Assembly: GCA_039939375.1 (NCBI GenBank) | Contig: JBDVJO010000011.1 | Coordinates: forward strand, 124,001 to 188,000 | DNA from: Paracrocinitomix sp039939375 | GTDB taxonomy: Bacteria; Bacteroidota; Bacteroidia; Flavobacteriales_D; Crocinitomicaceae | Direction: 5' to 3' | DNA: 64,000 bases | Shown: positions 24,606-33,116 of the stretch, one piece after another | Layout of the letters: every line of letters starts with the position of its first letter | Numbering within the stretch: position 1 is the stretch's first letter | Program-made: the position numbers and the translations under genes | The notes under the pieces: generated by a model | Database searches by the model: none | Told to the model about the DNA's origin: nothing | Seen by the model: the letters and a program-made list of their open reading frames with translations, nothing else

Positions 24606-26531
24606 TTGGATGCGAAACTTCCATATAGCAATAGTTTAACCACTTATTCTCGGGTTGAAACCTTAGTGGTAGAGATAGGTAAGGTGAAAATTGGCGGACA
24701 ACATCCCATCTGTTTGCAATCTATGACTACCACTGACACATTAGACACTAAAAGTTCCGTGTTGCAATCCATTAGAATGATTAAAGCTGGTTGCGAAATT
24801 GTACGATTCACTGCTCCATCCATAAAAGAAGCTGAAAACTTAGAAAAAATTAAGTCGGCCTTGTTGGCCGAAGGCTATGATACGCCCTTAGTTGCAGACA
24901 TTCATTTTACGCCTAATGCCGCTGAAATTGCCGCGAAATATGTTGAAAAGGTCCGCGTCAATCCAGGAAACTATGCCGACAAAAAAAAGTTTGAGGCCTT
25001 AGAATACACGGATGAGGCCTATGCCGCAAAACTCAGCCAAATAAAGGTAAAATTTAGTCCTTTAGTTGAGTTGTGTAAAACACATAAACGGTCAATAAGA
25101 ATTGGTACTAATCACGGCTCGCTTTCTGATAGAATCATGTCACGATATGGAGACACACCGCTTGGAATGGTGGAATCTGCTCTTGAGTTTGTTGCTATTT
25201 GCGAAGACCTTGATTTTCACGACATAGTCATCTCAATGAAATCTTCAAACCCAATTGTTATGGTTCAGGCTTATCGATTGCTTGTGGCAAGAATGCTTCA
25301 GAGGGGGAGTGTTTATCCGCTTCATCTCGGGGTAACAGAGGCAGGTGAAGGCGAAGACGGGAGAATCAAGTCAGCCGTAGGAATAGGAACTTTATTAGAA
25401 GATGGTATTGGTGACACTATTCGTGTTTCATTAACCGAAGAGCCTGAAGCAGAAATTCCTGTTGCAAAGATGCTGGCAGATCGCTATTCAAACAGGGCAA
25501 TTACCGTTCCTAAGTTTGCCTATGATTTGCCGTACAACCCCTATGATTACAACAGGAGAAAAACAAGAGCAGTCTTAAATATTGGAGACGATAATGTTCC
25601 AGTTGTTGTGGCTGATTTAAGTCACTTGCACACCATAAAACCTTCACATTTATATGCTTATGGTTACGTTTATCATGTTGATGAAGACAAGTGGACCATT
25701 AAAGACCAAGCGGTAGATTACATCTACACCGGAAAAATTGTGCCTGAGTTTGCCTTGCCAGGAACCTTAAATGTGATTTGTAATGCGTCAAAATACACGG
25801 GTCAACCGCAAGTTTACCCCGTTCATGCTTCTGATAATTATCCGAAACCAATAAATAACTCTGAAACGCTTAATTTTATTGAGGTTGATGCTGACAAGCT
25901 GGACAAGATTAAAGAGTTAGAAAGCGTTTTAAAAACAGATAAATCGGCCGTTTTATTCGTTCATGCCAAGGCAAAAAACACCATTTACGGCATGCGAAGA
26001 TTTTTTATAGAGCTTATGCATTTGGGAATAGATGTTCCTGTGATTATGAATTATCATTACGCCCAAATTAATCATGAGCAATTTCAATTGTTTTCATCTA
26101 CAGATTTTGGTGCTCATTTAATTGATGGAAAAGGAGATGGCTTAATGATTTCAGCGCACAGTATTGCTTCTCCGATTCAAATCACATCAACGGCTTTCGG
26201 AATTTTGCAGGCCACCAGAACCCGTATTTCTAAAACAGAATACATTTCCTGTCCATCTTGCGGGAGGACACAATTTGATTTACAAGAGACTACCGCTAAA
26301 ATAAGATCTAAAACCAATCATTTAAAAGGATTAAAGATTGGGATTATGGGCTGCATAGTAAACGGCCCTGGTGAAATGGCAGATGCTGATTACGGTTATG
26401 TTGGCGTAGGCAAAGGCAAAATCAATCTTTATAAAGAGAAAACAGTGGTTAAACGGAATATCCCTGAAGCAGATGCATTATCTGAGCTCATCACCTTAAT
26501 AAAAGATAATGGTGATTGGGTTGATGCTTAA
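24606..26531 (+). CDS. ispG: 4-hydroxy-3-methylbut-2-enyl-diphosphate synthase, long form
   Basis: 641 residues, the long Bacteroidota/plant-like form with a TIM-barrel N domain (about 20-300), an inserted central domain (about 300-530) and a C-terminal Fe-S domain. The Fe-S ligands are in SCPSCGRTQFD and GIMGCIVNGPGEMADADYG. It reduces MEcPP to HMBPP, the penultimate step of the MEP isoprenoid pathway, using a [4Fe-4S] cluster. No suitable ATG exists near the expected N-terminus; TTG at 24606-24608, directly abutting the hydrolase stop, gives an N-terminus with SNSLTTYSRVET as in homologues. The next in-frame Met (MTTTDT) would cut into the barrel. Confidence 0.95.
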   Translation: MDAKLPYSNSLTTYSRVETLVVEIGKVKIGGQHPICLQSMTTTDTLDTKSSVLQSIRMIKAGCEIVRFTAPSIKEAENLEKIKSALLAEGYDTPLVADIHFTPNAAEIAAKYVEKVRVNPGNYADKKKFEALEYTDEAYAAKLSQIKVKFSPLVELCKTHKRSIRIGTNHGSLSDRIMSRYGDTPLGMVESALEFVAICEDLDFHDIVISMKSSNPIVMVQAYRLLVARMLQRGSVYPLHLGVTEAGEGEDGRIKSAVGIGTLLEDGIGDTIRVSLTEEPEAEIPVAKMLADRYSNRAITVPKFAYDLPYNPYDYNRRKTRAVLNIGDDNVPVVVADLSHLHTIKPSHLYAYGYVYHVDEDKWTIKDQAVDYIYTGKIVPEFALPGTLNVICNASKYTGQPQVYPVHASDNYPKPINNSETLNFIEVDADKLDKIKELESVLKTDKSAVLFVHAKAKNTIYGMRRFFIELMHLGIDVPVIMNYHYAQINHEQFQLFSSTDFGAHLIDGKGDGLMISAHSIASPIQITSTAFGILQATRTRISKTEYISCPSCGRTQFDLQETTAKIRSKTNHLKGLKIGIMGCIVNGPGEMADADYGYVGVGKGKINLYKEKTVVKRNIPEADALSELITLIKDNGDWVDA

Positions 26532-26539
26532 CTATTAGC

Positions 26540-27331
26540 CTAAAAGTTTTTTACCTTCTCTAGTTTCGCTTTTAATTCCCTCAGTGTTTTTTCTTGCTCT
26601 GAAATTCGCTCTTTAATATTTGATTCATCCGTCTTCTTTACGCCAATTGTCGTGTCAATTTTACTAATCTCAGCTTCTTTTTCAGTAATATCCAACTCAT
26701 TCTCTTTTATTTCAAGTTCAATTTCAGCCAATTCCTCTTCTAATTTTAATTTTTTGCTTTGTAGCTTTTCCTTATTCTTTTTGGCTTTTAATTGATCTTT
26801 ATTTAACCCTACAATGGTACTTGTAACATCTTTGAGTTCATCTTTCGTCTCTTCAAGCAATTCTTCAGATTTAGTAAGGTCTTCGTTTAAGAACTCTGTG
26901 TAGTATTTCTTAGCATAGTCCTTCAGCAAATTCTTACACTTTAAAGCTTCATCAGGATGATCAGTGCTGTTCACAAAAACGTCTGGACCAAAACTCACCC
27001 AATAACACAATTCTAACTCACTACCTGACGCTCTTACTTCTGCATGCAGATTAAAATGTTTTTCACTGAAACTTGGCACAAGTATATTTTCAGCAGAGAT
27101 TTTTTTAAACATAGATTTTACATCATATTTCTGCTCATCTTCTAAAAAGTCTTCAAACCCTTTAATAATCTCCTTTTCTTCTCCGGCAATAGCAATCGCA
27201 AAAACGTTTCGATTTACTTTATCTAGTTCCTTAGTTTCTTCTTTTACAACTAACTTATCTGGAACATTAATTGATTGTCCGAAACTCACTGTATTTATTA
27301 ATAGTACACTTAAAAATATTATTTTCTTCAT
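26540..27331 (-). CDS. Exported coiled-coil protein of unknown function
   Basis: 263 residues with a signal peptide (about 1-18, ending SFGQ). A globular N-terminal domain (about 25-150) contains two Cys and FGPDVFVNSTDHPDEA. The region from about 155 to the end is a long heptad-rich coiled coil (for example KLKLEEELAEIELEIKENEL). I do not recognise a family. It is probably periplasmic, with the coiled coil used for oligomerisation or reach. It is convergent with ispG, leaving only 8 bp between the stops. Confidence 0.7.
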   Translation of the reverse strand: MKKIIFLSVLLINTVSFGQSINVPDKLVVKEETKELDKVNRNVFAIAIAGEEKEIIKGFEDFLEDEQKYDVKSMFKKISAENILVPSFSEKHFNLHAEVRASGSELELCYWVSFGPDVFVNSTDHPDEALKCKNLLKDYAKKYYTEFLNEDLTKSEELLEETKDELKDVTSTIVGLNKDQLKAKKNKEKLQSKKLKLEEELAEIELEIKENELDITEKEAEISKIDTTIGVKKTDESNIKERISEQEKTLRELKAKLEKVKNF

Positions 27332-27426
27332 ATACTTAAAATAGTATTTAAATTGAGTTTCAGGGCAAAAATTCTGTGAGTGGTAAAGATTTATTGACGA
27401 GCTGCAAACTTAGAGTCAATTAGCGA

Positions 27427-28635
27427 TTAATCTATTTTAACAACCTTCTTGATTTCCCTTTTTCCATTTGAAGTTAACTGAACGAAATAAACTCCAGATG
27501 CTAAGCCAGCAGAGTTATAAGAATAGGTGGACATTTTTCCTAAGGCAACACTTTCAATCAATTTACCGTTCAAGTTCATTATGCTAAGTTCAGCATTTTC
27601 CAAATCACCTGATATCTGAAATTTATCTGTAAAAGGATTCGGGCTGATTTGCCAATTTAGCTCTTCTTCTACCAGCTCATTAAAACCTTCAACTACAATT
27701 GGTACAAATTGAATATTCTCATTTAATCCTGTATTCAAATCAAAATATTCTATTTCAATGTTAGCAATACCTTCTGATTGCATGCTTCCTAAAACCCCAT
27801 ACCTTTCACCTGGATAAACCTCAACTGTATCAGAATCTATTACCGCTGGCAGTGGACGACCATCTGATGAAATTGTTTGCGCATCAAATTCAGTGGGAAA
27901 AATAACACGGACGCCCTTAAATCCAATATTCACCAATCGCACATAGTTTTCAAATCCTACTGCTGTATTTAGTTGAAAGTTACTGTCTATGATTTGATTG
28001 TCTGCCAAGCCGTTTACGAGATAATACTGTGGGTCATAAATCGGTAATTCTTGTGTGTGAGTTGTTGCGGCTGTGTCATGGGCGGCTTTCATAACTGAAT
28101 CTGTATGCCAAACTGTATCAATTTCAGAGAACATCATTGGAAAATCTACATCAAACTCATAACCGCTATCCCAGGTAAAATTTTGGCCACTTTGTGGGTG
28201 AACGATTATCATTCCATACATACCGGCCTGAACATGAATAGAAGAAATTACATGACAATGATATAAATAGGTTCCTGCGTGTGGAGCTTTGAATTTGTAA
28301 AAACCATGGTCCATGTGGTGTACTTCAAACGACAAATGCGGAACACCATCATTTTGTTGATTAACATCCAAACCATGCAAATGAATTGTGTGCGGTGCTC
28401 CTTGAGAAATATTCCAAAGGTCAATCTCAACCGAATCTCCTTCTGTAAGCTCAATTAACGGCCCAGGAACCTCAGGGTTATCTAACAAGCTCAGGGCAAA
28501 TCCCATTGTGCCAATCGTATCGTTGTTTGGCATGATTTTCATTCCCGTGTTTCTAGCAATGATCAAATGAGTATCATCCATTTGAGACCATCCAACTACC
28601 GGGAGCAAAAACCATATGATCAACAATTTTCTCAC
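27427..28635 (-). CDS. Secreted cupredoxin/multicopper oxidase subunit with T9SS sorting domain
   Basis: 402 residues from a GTG start that overlaps the stop of the upstream cupredoxin gene (GTGA). After a signal peptide (1-18), the first cupredoxin domain carries HTIHLHG (His82, His85, His87) and YHCHVISSIHVQAGM (His126, Cys127, His128, His134, Met139). That is a type-1 copper site plus four histidines suited to a type-2/3 centre. A second cupredoxin-like region (about 195-325) lacks ligands. The last ~75 residues are a T9SS domain (SPNPFTDKFQI, ending KKVVKID), so export to the surface is expected. It likely works with the 284-residue protein encoded just upstream. Substrate unknown: metal, phenol and nitrite oxidoreduction are all possible. 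Confidence 0.87.
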   Translation of the reverse strand: MRKLLIIWFLLPVVGWSQMDDTHLIIARNTGMKIMPNNDTIGTMGFALSLLDNPEVPGPLIELTEGDSVEIDLWNISQGAPHTIHLHGLDVNQQNDGVPHLSFEVHHMDHGFYKFKAPHAGTYLYHCHVISSIHVQAGMYGMIIVHPQSGQNFTWDSGYEFDVDFPMMFSEIDTVWHTDSVMKAAHDTAATTHTQELPIYDPQYYLVNGLADNQIIDSNFQLNTAVGFENYVRLVNIGFKGVRVIFPTEFDAQTISSDGRPLPAVIDSDTVEVYPGERYGVLGSMQSEGIANIEIEYFDLNTGLNENIQFVPIVVEGFNELVEEELNWQISPNPFTDKFQISGDLENAELSIMNLNGKLIESVALGKMSTYSYNSAGLASGVYFVQLTSNGKREIKKVVKID

Positions 28636-29486
28636 TCTATTAGCATGGTTAAAAACATTCCGTTTGGATAGATTCCACCCCCGCTTACTGCTACTAAATT
28701 GTGGTCATGTACTGGATACTCTCCAGTTTTATCCGGAATTAACTCTAATATCATAGACTGGGAGCTTTTTATTGGAAAAGTGTCTTTTGATCGACCTTCG
28801 TGACTTTCATTTTCAGAAGATGAAATTATTTCAAGATGATATCCATGAAAGTGTAAGGAGTGAATTGCCATCCCGGTATTCGCGATATAAATCCGAATCG
28901 TGTCTCCCACATTTCCAATAATTCTTGCCGCAGGATCGTCATTAATAAAAGGGTTGGATAATCCATTAATCGTGAAGTAATCTGGATAATAAGTTGACCA
29001 ATCTACAGAATAGCCAGCAACTAAAGTGTCGTTCCAAGCGCCATTGTGCTCTTTAATATTCCAATAAAAACGGTTAGCACCAAAGTCGTCAACGATAATC
29101 ATTCCCCCTAATCCTAAATATTGATACTTCGGAAAGTCAAGTGGGTCGTGGTAAAGATAGATGCCTATTTCATCAAACTTCGTTGCTATGTAACCGGTAT
29201 CAGCTGCGGCAATTGTGATGTTATTGCCGGAAGTATTTGTAATATCAAAAGCATGAGGCGTTACATCATTGTTGACAATCGCCAAATAAAGTGAATCGCC
29301 AATAGCCAGCTCAATTCTAGCGTTTAAGGTTTTAAAGTTAACCGAATCGTTAAAAGCGTAATAATCAAAATAGTTGGTGTCAACGGTCACTAACTGCCCC
29401 TTATTTAAATAAAGGGTGTCATATACTACAGCAGAAAAGCAATTCAGAGAAACAATAAAAGAGAAGAAAAAAACGAGTTTTTTCAT
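28632..29486 (-). CDS. Secreted cupredoxin/multicopper oxidase-like subunit lacking the type-1 Cys
   Basis: 284 residues with a signal peptide (about 1-18) and no T9SS domain. The first cupredoxin domain keeps only TPHAFDI and a degenerate YHDPLDFP where YHCH would be. The second has HSLHFHGYH (His209, His212, His214) and VHDHNLVAVSGGGIYPNGM (His260, His262), in which Asp occupies the position of the type-1 Cys. It can supply trinuclear-type histidines but not a type-1 site. It overlaps the next gene by 4 bp, so equal production and complex formation are likely. Domain calls are clear; the joint enzyme is an inference. Confidence 0.83.
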   Translation of the reverse strand: MKKLVFFFSFIVSLNCFSAVVYDTLYLNKGQLVTVDTNYFDYYAFNDSVNFKTLNARIELAIGDSLYLAIVNNDVTPHAFDITNTSGNNITIAAADTGYIATKFDEIGIYLYHDPLDFPKYQYLGLGGMIIVDDFGANRFYWNIKEHNGAWNDTLVAGYSVDWSTYYPDYFTINGLSNPFINDDPAARIIGNVGDTIRIYIANTGMAIHSLHFHGYHLEIISSSENESHEGRSKDTFPIKSSQSMILELIPDKTGEYPVHDHNLVAVSGGGIYPNGMFLTMLIE

Positions 29487-29495
29487 CTTTTGAAC

Positions 29496-30191
29496 TTATC
29501 GTTTTATGATTTTTTCAGTTCTTCTAATTCCTTCTTTATTTGTATAAGAAACAAAATAAATACCAGGTTTAAATGAAGCAACATCTATTGTTTCTTTAGA
29601 GTTTGGCGCAATAGTAAGATTCATTACTTGCTCTCCTAATACATTTGATACAACAACATTGTTCGAGATGTTCATTGAATTATCTAACGTTAAAACATCA
29701 ACTGCTGGATTAGGATAAACTGAAAGATGACCATAAACCTCATCTTCAATTCCTAAAGAACTTGTGTGGTTAAAAGACATGGTTACCGTATCTCCATTGT
29801 TGTAATCAGCAGCATCATACACATAGATTTTTGCTTCACCTGATCCTTCAACTTCGTCTGGATTGATCGTCAACTTAAAGAAACCAATAGTACCGTTTTG
29901 AGCATCAGTTAAAGAAATAGGAGTCATAGTTCCGGTTGCTGGAATTCCAGGATAGCAAGACGTATAATCGCATAACGAATATACCCAGCCTGTTGGCATG
30001 GTATTGCTAATTAGCTCCCATTTATAATCAATGGCTTGTGTTGTTTGCGTTGTGATATCAATGTTTACATCCGAGTAACTACTTGTCGTTAATTCAGTGT
30101 GTACCGACTGACTTGGAGCATAGTTGAAATTTTGCGCGTTTACGCTTAAGGTCAATCCAGTAAAAAGTAAAATTGTGTAAAGTGTTTTCAT
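29496..30191 (-). CDS. Small T9SS-secreted protein co-encoded with the cupredoxin pair
   Basis: 231 residues: signal peptide (1-19, ending VNAQ), a central domain of ~120 residues with one conspicuous Cys pair (SLCDYTSCYPGIP) and beta-rich segments, and a T9SS type A domain (LSVYPNPAVDVLTL, ending KIIKR). I do not recognise the central domain. It ends 9 bp before the 284-residue cupredoxin gene starts, so the three genes form one unit, and it may be a partner or scaffold for the copper proteins. Confidence 0.75.
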   Translation of the reverse strand: MKTLYTILLFTGLTLSVNAQNFNYAPSQSVHTELTTSSYSDVNIDITTQTTQAIDYKWELISNTMPTGWVYSLCDYTSCYPGIPATGTMTPISLTDAQNGTIGFFKLTINPDEVEGSGEAKIYVYDAADYNNGDTVTMSFNHTSSLGIEDEVYGHLSVYPNPAVDVLTLDNSMNISNNVVVSNVLGEQVMNLTIAPNSKETIDVASFKPGIYFVSYTNKEGIRRTEKIIKR

Positions 30192-30280
30192 ATCAACGGG
30201 GCTTAATTTTTACCCAATTTACGGTAAATACTGCGAAAAGGAGAATTTAAGATTACTTATTGTTGCAATCCTAGTCTAAT

Positions 30281-31120
30281 TTAATCTTTAATTGAACTGC
30301 TCACAATGGCTTCACATTGGGCCATTTTTTCTTGTGGATACACTTCTTTAGGTTTAATTTCTATCGCTTTTTGGTAATAGGCACGGGCCTCTTCATAACG
30401 CTTATTATCTAACAGTTGATCACCAATGTTGATGAAATTAGCATACATCATTTCATCACTGTCTTTCATGGTTTGACCTATTTCACAGTCTTTGATGAGT
30501 GCTTGAATTTCTGGTGTGTCTTTAATTTTTTGAGCTTCAATTAGGGTTTCTTTAGCCGCAACAAAGTCTTCAGCATCCATTAATGTCTGAGCTTCAGACT
30601 TGGGCTGGTTATAAGCGTCCACTTCTTCTGCTGTCCAGCCTGCCTGACATTTTTTTACTTTGTCCAGCATCTTTTGCAAATGACCCTCATCCCAAGCTTG
30701 CTCGCCAGATGTGTCTAGATAAAAAGTAATCATGGGCTCTTTTAATAAAAAGGCATAATCTTCAACCTCAGTGGGCTTAACGAGCCCAACTTCCATTGGA
30801 AATTTAATGTTTCCAGAAAGATACTGGGGGTCAAAATGTGTTGTATTAATCGTTCCGAACTTAGAGGCATAACCTTCCTTTTCCACTTTAATAATGTATG
30901 AACCAACTGCCGGAATTTGAATCTTTTTAACTGCGCCTAGTGAGTCAGAAGTTTCTTGCGCTATCAACTCATGGTCTTGATAAATTTTTACTTGAGCTTC
31001 TTTTAGAGCTTTGTTGTTATTGTCATCATCTTCAATCTTGATATCTAATGTTAAATGACTGTTTTGGGCAAATAATGTTGCAGAACACAACAATATAAAG
31101 GAATGGAAAATTGCTTTCAT
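30281..31120 (-). CDS. Exported protein with carboxypeptidase-regulatory-like and TPR regions
   Basis: 279 residues with a signal peptide (about 1-18, ending LFAQ). Residues ~22-110 form a beta-sandwich of the carboxypeptidase-regulatory/PEGA type (VKIYQDHELIAQETSD, GSYIIKVEKEGYASK). The C-terminal part (about 170-275) contains TPR-like helices (NIGDQLLDNKRYEEARAYYQ, then KAIEIKPKE). Proteins with this mix occur in Bacteroidota envelope and gliding or secretion complexes, but I cannot assign it to one. It lies 89 bp upstream of the T9SS/cupredoxin genes on the same strand; co-transcription is possible but not certain. Confidence 0.7.
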   Translation of the reverse strand: MKAIFHSFILLCSATLFAQNSHLTLDIKIEDDDNNNKALKEAQVKIYQDHELIAQETSDSLGAVKKIQIPAVGSYIIKVEKEGYASKFGTINTTHFDPQYLSGNIKFPMEVGLVKPTEVEDYAFLLKEPMITFYLDTSGEQAWDEGHLQKMLDKVKKCQAGWTAEEVDAYNQPKSEAQTLMDAEDFVAAKETLIEAQKIKDTPEIQALIKDCEIGQTMKDSDEMMYANFINIGDQLLDNKRYEEARAYYQKAIEIKPKEVYPQEKMAQCEAIVSSSIKD

Positions 31121-31199
31121 AGTGGGTAGGATTTCGTTATTGTTTGAATTTGGTTCTAATAAATTACTAAATTTCTATCCTAATGTCAATGCTTTTTAG

Positions 31200-31628
31200 A
31201 TGAACACTATTTCTCCTTTCCACGTAGCCGTGCCAATTTACGATTTGCAAGAAGCCAAAGAATTTTACCTCAATTGTTTTAAATGTGAGGTTGGTAGAAC
31301 TTCTGATCATTGGATTGATTTGAATTTATATGGGCATCAATTTGTACTTCACCTTCGACCAAGGCCTGAAAAAGAAGATCAATCCCATTTTAATGAAGTA
31401 GACGGTAAATCTGTTCCGGTTCCACATTATGGCGTTGTTTTAGAATGGAAACAATGGGAAGAACTTGCAGCTCGGGTTAAAAGCTTAGGAATTGATTTTG
31501 TTATAGAGCCTTATATAAGATTTAAAGGAGAGGTTGGAGAACAGGCGACAATGTTCTTTTTAGATCCATCAGGAAATGCACTTGAATTCAAAGCTTTTAG
31601 AAATCAAGAAGAACTATTCGCTCGTTAA
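31200..31628 (+). CDS. VOC-superfamily (glyoxalase/bleomycin-resistance-like) protein
   Basis: 142 residues, the usual size for a single two-module VOC protein. The start is FHVAVPIYDLQEAKEFYLNC, with a metal-ligand-type His in FHVAVP and another in HFNEVDGKSVPVPHYGVV, and the C end has FFLDPSGNALEFKAF with the conserved Glu. Family members are metal-dependent lyases, isomerases or dioxygenases, or binding proteins. No substrate can be inferred. It is a single gene, partly overlapped at its 3' end by a small convergent frame. Confidence 0.88.
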   Translation: MNTISPFHVAVPIYDLQEAKEFYLNCFKCEVGRTSDHWIDLNLYGHQFVLHLRPRPEKEDQSHFNEVDGKSVPVPHYGVVLEWKQWEELAARVKSLGIDFVIEPYIRFKGEVGEQATMFFLDPSGNALEFKAFRNQEELFAR

Positions 31629-31790
31629 GTTCATGTAATTAGTAAACTCAGAAGAATCTGTTGCCACTGGGTGAGCGTTTATAGGTTGCGAACTAGAAGA
31701 GCCATATGAATCTGCCCAGATTTCGGCCAGCCAAATAAATAGCAGTATGAGCACTATAAATGTTAACCTCAAAAAATTAAAAAGTCGCAC
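31614..31790 (-). CDS. Possible small single-pass membrane protein
   Basis: A frame of 58 codons from GTG at 31788-31790 (or 67 from TTG at 31815-31817). It encodes a basic N-terminus, one transmembrane segment (LTFIVLILLFIWLAEIW) and a polar Ser-rich tail. It fills a stretch otherwise without genes between the VOC gene and the kelch gene, and overlaps the VOC gene by 15 bp at the 3' ends. There is no ATG, so it may be chance; the clean membrane topology is the only positive evidence. Confidence 0.33.
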   Translation of the reverse strand: MRLFNFLRLTFIVLILLFIWLAEIWADSYGSSSSQPINAHPVATDSSEFTNYMNLTSE

Positions 31791-31888
31791 AGCAAAAGTT
31801 TGCCTCAAAAGAACCAAAGCTGTCTGAATTTCTAATTAACAAGAAGTTATACTTTCATTAAGCTTAATAAGGCTCTGTTACGCTAGGC

Positions 31889-33052
31889 TTATCTTAACAT
31901 GAACTTTGCGGATTGATCATAACAAGTTACTACGTACATTCCTTTTGCCCAATCACTTGTGTCAAACGAGAAATGATCTTCTCCTCCGTCAGATTTCAGC
32001 TTTAATTTTCCTTGTAAATCAAATACTCTGACAACAAATGGTCCGGGTAAATTGGTCACAAACACTTGTTTGTTTAATTCATGAAAAAACACGCCCATGC
32101 TCGTTTTGTTACTAATTCGAAGCGTATATCTTGAAATAACCGACAGCCTTTGAAAAGAATCATCTAAACCAGAGGCCCAAAAGATGCCATAAAAAGGAAT
32201 AGAGCAAGATGCAACACCTCTTCTTGCAGGTAAAGGAACACTTTCAACCTGTGTCCAGTTTTCATGGGCAGGATTGTATCGATAAAACTCGTAACGCATC
32301 TGGCCATTTTCATCTTCACCTGAACCAACATAAGCCGAACCATTTAGCACTTCTGCTTTGGCATACCAGCGGGCGCCAGCCGGATAATTTTCTTTTTGTA
32401 CCCACAAATCAATATTGGGGTCATATTGCCATAAATCAGATTGTAATGTTCCAGCACTATCTTTTCCCAATCCACAATACCCTTTGCCGTGTAAGGCGAA
32501 ACCAATGGTTTCAAATCTGGGAGCTAAAGGAAAATTCGCCACTTGTATCCAAGAATCTTGCTGCGAATCATATTTCCAAAAATCATTGAAGTAACTAATC
32601 GTGTCTCTTCCTGTTCCGACATAAATTTCGTCTGCAATTGTAAAACTAGCCATAGCCCATCTCGCATCAAAATTGGCGTTGTTTTTCTGCGACCAAACTT
32701 GATCCGCCATATCAAATTCCCATACTTCATTGAGTGGATTGTTTGCTGCATCAACCCCGCCAACAATAAATGCCTTTTCATTAATGGTTTGAACTGTTGC
32801 GTATTGCCTTGGTGTACCCGGAAAAGCAGGAACATCCACCCATTCGCCATTTCTAGTGTTGTAACCGTAAAAAATATTGGATTCTGAAAATCCTGCGTGA
32901 TTCCCCATTCCGAAATAAACTATGCGGTCAAATGTGAAGCAAACAGCATCATCTCTGCCCAAACCAGGAATAGTAATATTACTATCCCAACCAAACAATT
33001 GGCCGAAAGCAGTTGGAGTCAAAAGTAAACTCAAGATTAGTAAACGCATCAC
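31889..33052 (-). CDS. Secreted kelch-repeat protein, probable T9SS cargo
   Basis: 387 residues with a signal peptide (about 1-17, ending AFGQ). Five to six kelch repeats of about 50 residues are visible, each with a GG or GTG-type turn and a tryptophan about 12 residues on (AFIVGGVD...WEFD...W; IYVGTGRD...WKYD...W; YCGLGKD...WQYD...W). The C-terminal ~75 residues resemble a T9SS-type domain (VRVFDLQGKLKLKS, DWAKGMYVV) without the usual YPNP opening. Kelch propellers bind proteins or sugars, or carry enzymatic sites in galactose oxidase; no oxidase ligands are obvious here. It is divergent from the PLP dehydratase gene. Confidence 0.82.
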   Translation of the reverse strand: MMRLLILSLLLTPTAFGQLFGWDSNITIPGLGRDDAVCFTFDRIVYFGMGNHAGFSESNIFYGYNTRNGEWVDVPAFPGTPRQYATVQTINEKAFIVGGVDAANNPLNEVWEFDMADQVWSQKNNANFDARWAMASFTIADEIYVGTGRDTISYFNDFWKYDSQQDSWIQVANFPLAPRFETIGFALHGKGYCGLGKDSAGTLQSDLWQYDPNIDLWVQKENYPAGARWYAKAEVLNGSAYVGSGEDENGQMRYEFYRYNPAHENWTQVESVPLPARRGVASCSIPFYGIFWASGLDDSFQRLSVISRYTLRISNKTSMGVFFHELNKQVFVTNLPGPFVVRVFDLQGKLKLKSDGGEDHFSFDTSDWAKGMYVVTCYDQSAKFMLR

Positions 33053-33116
33053 TGAAATTTAACGAAAACAAAACAGGTTTAGTGTTGATTGAAAATCTAA
33101 TCCTTATTTTTAGATC

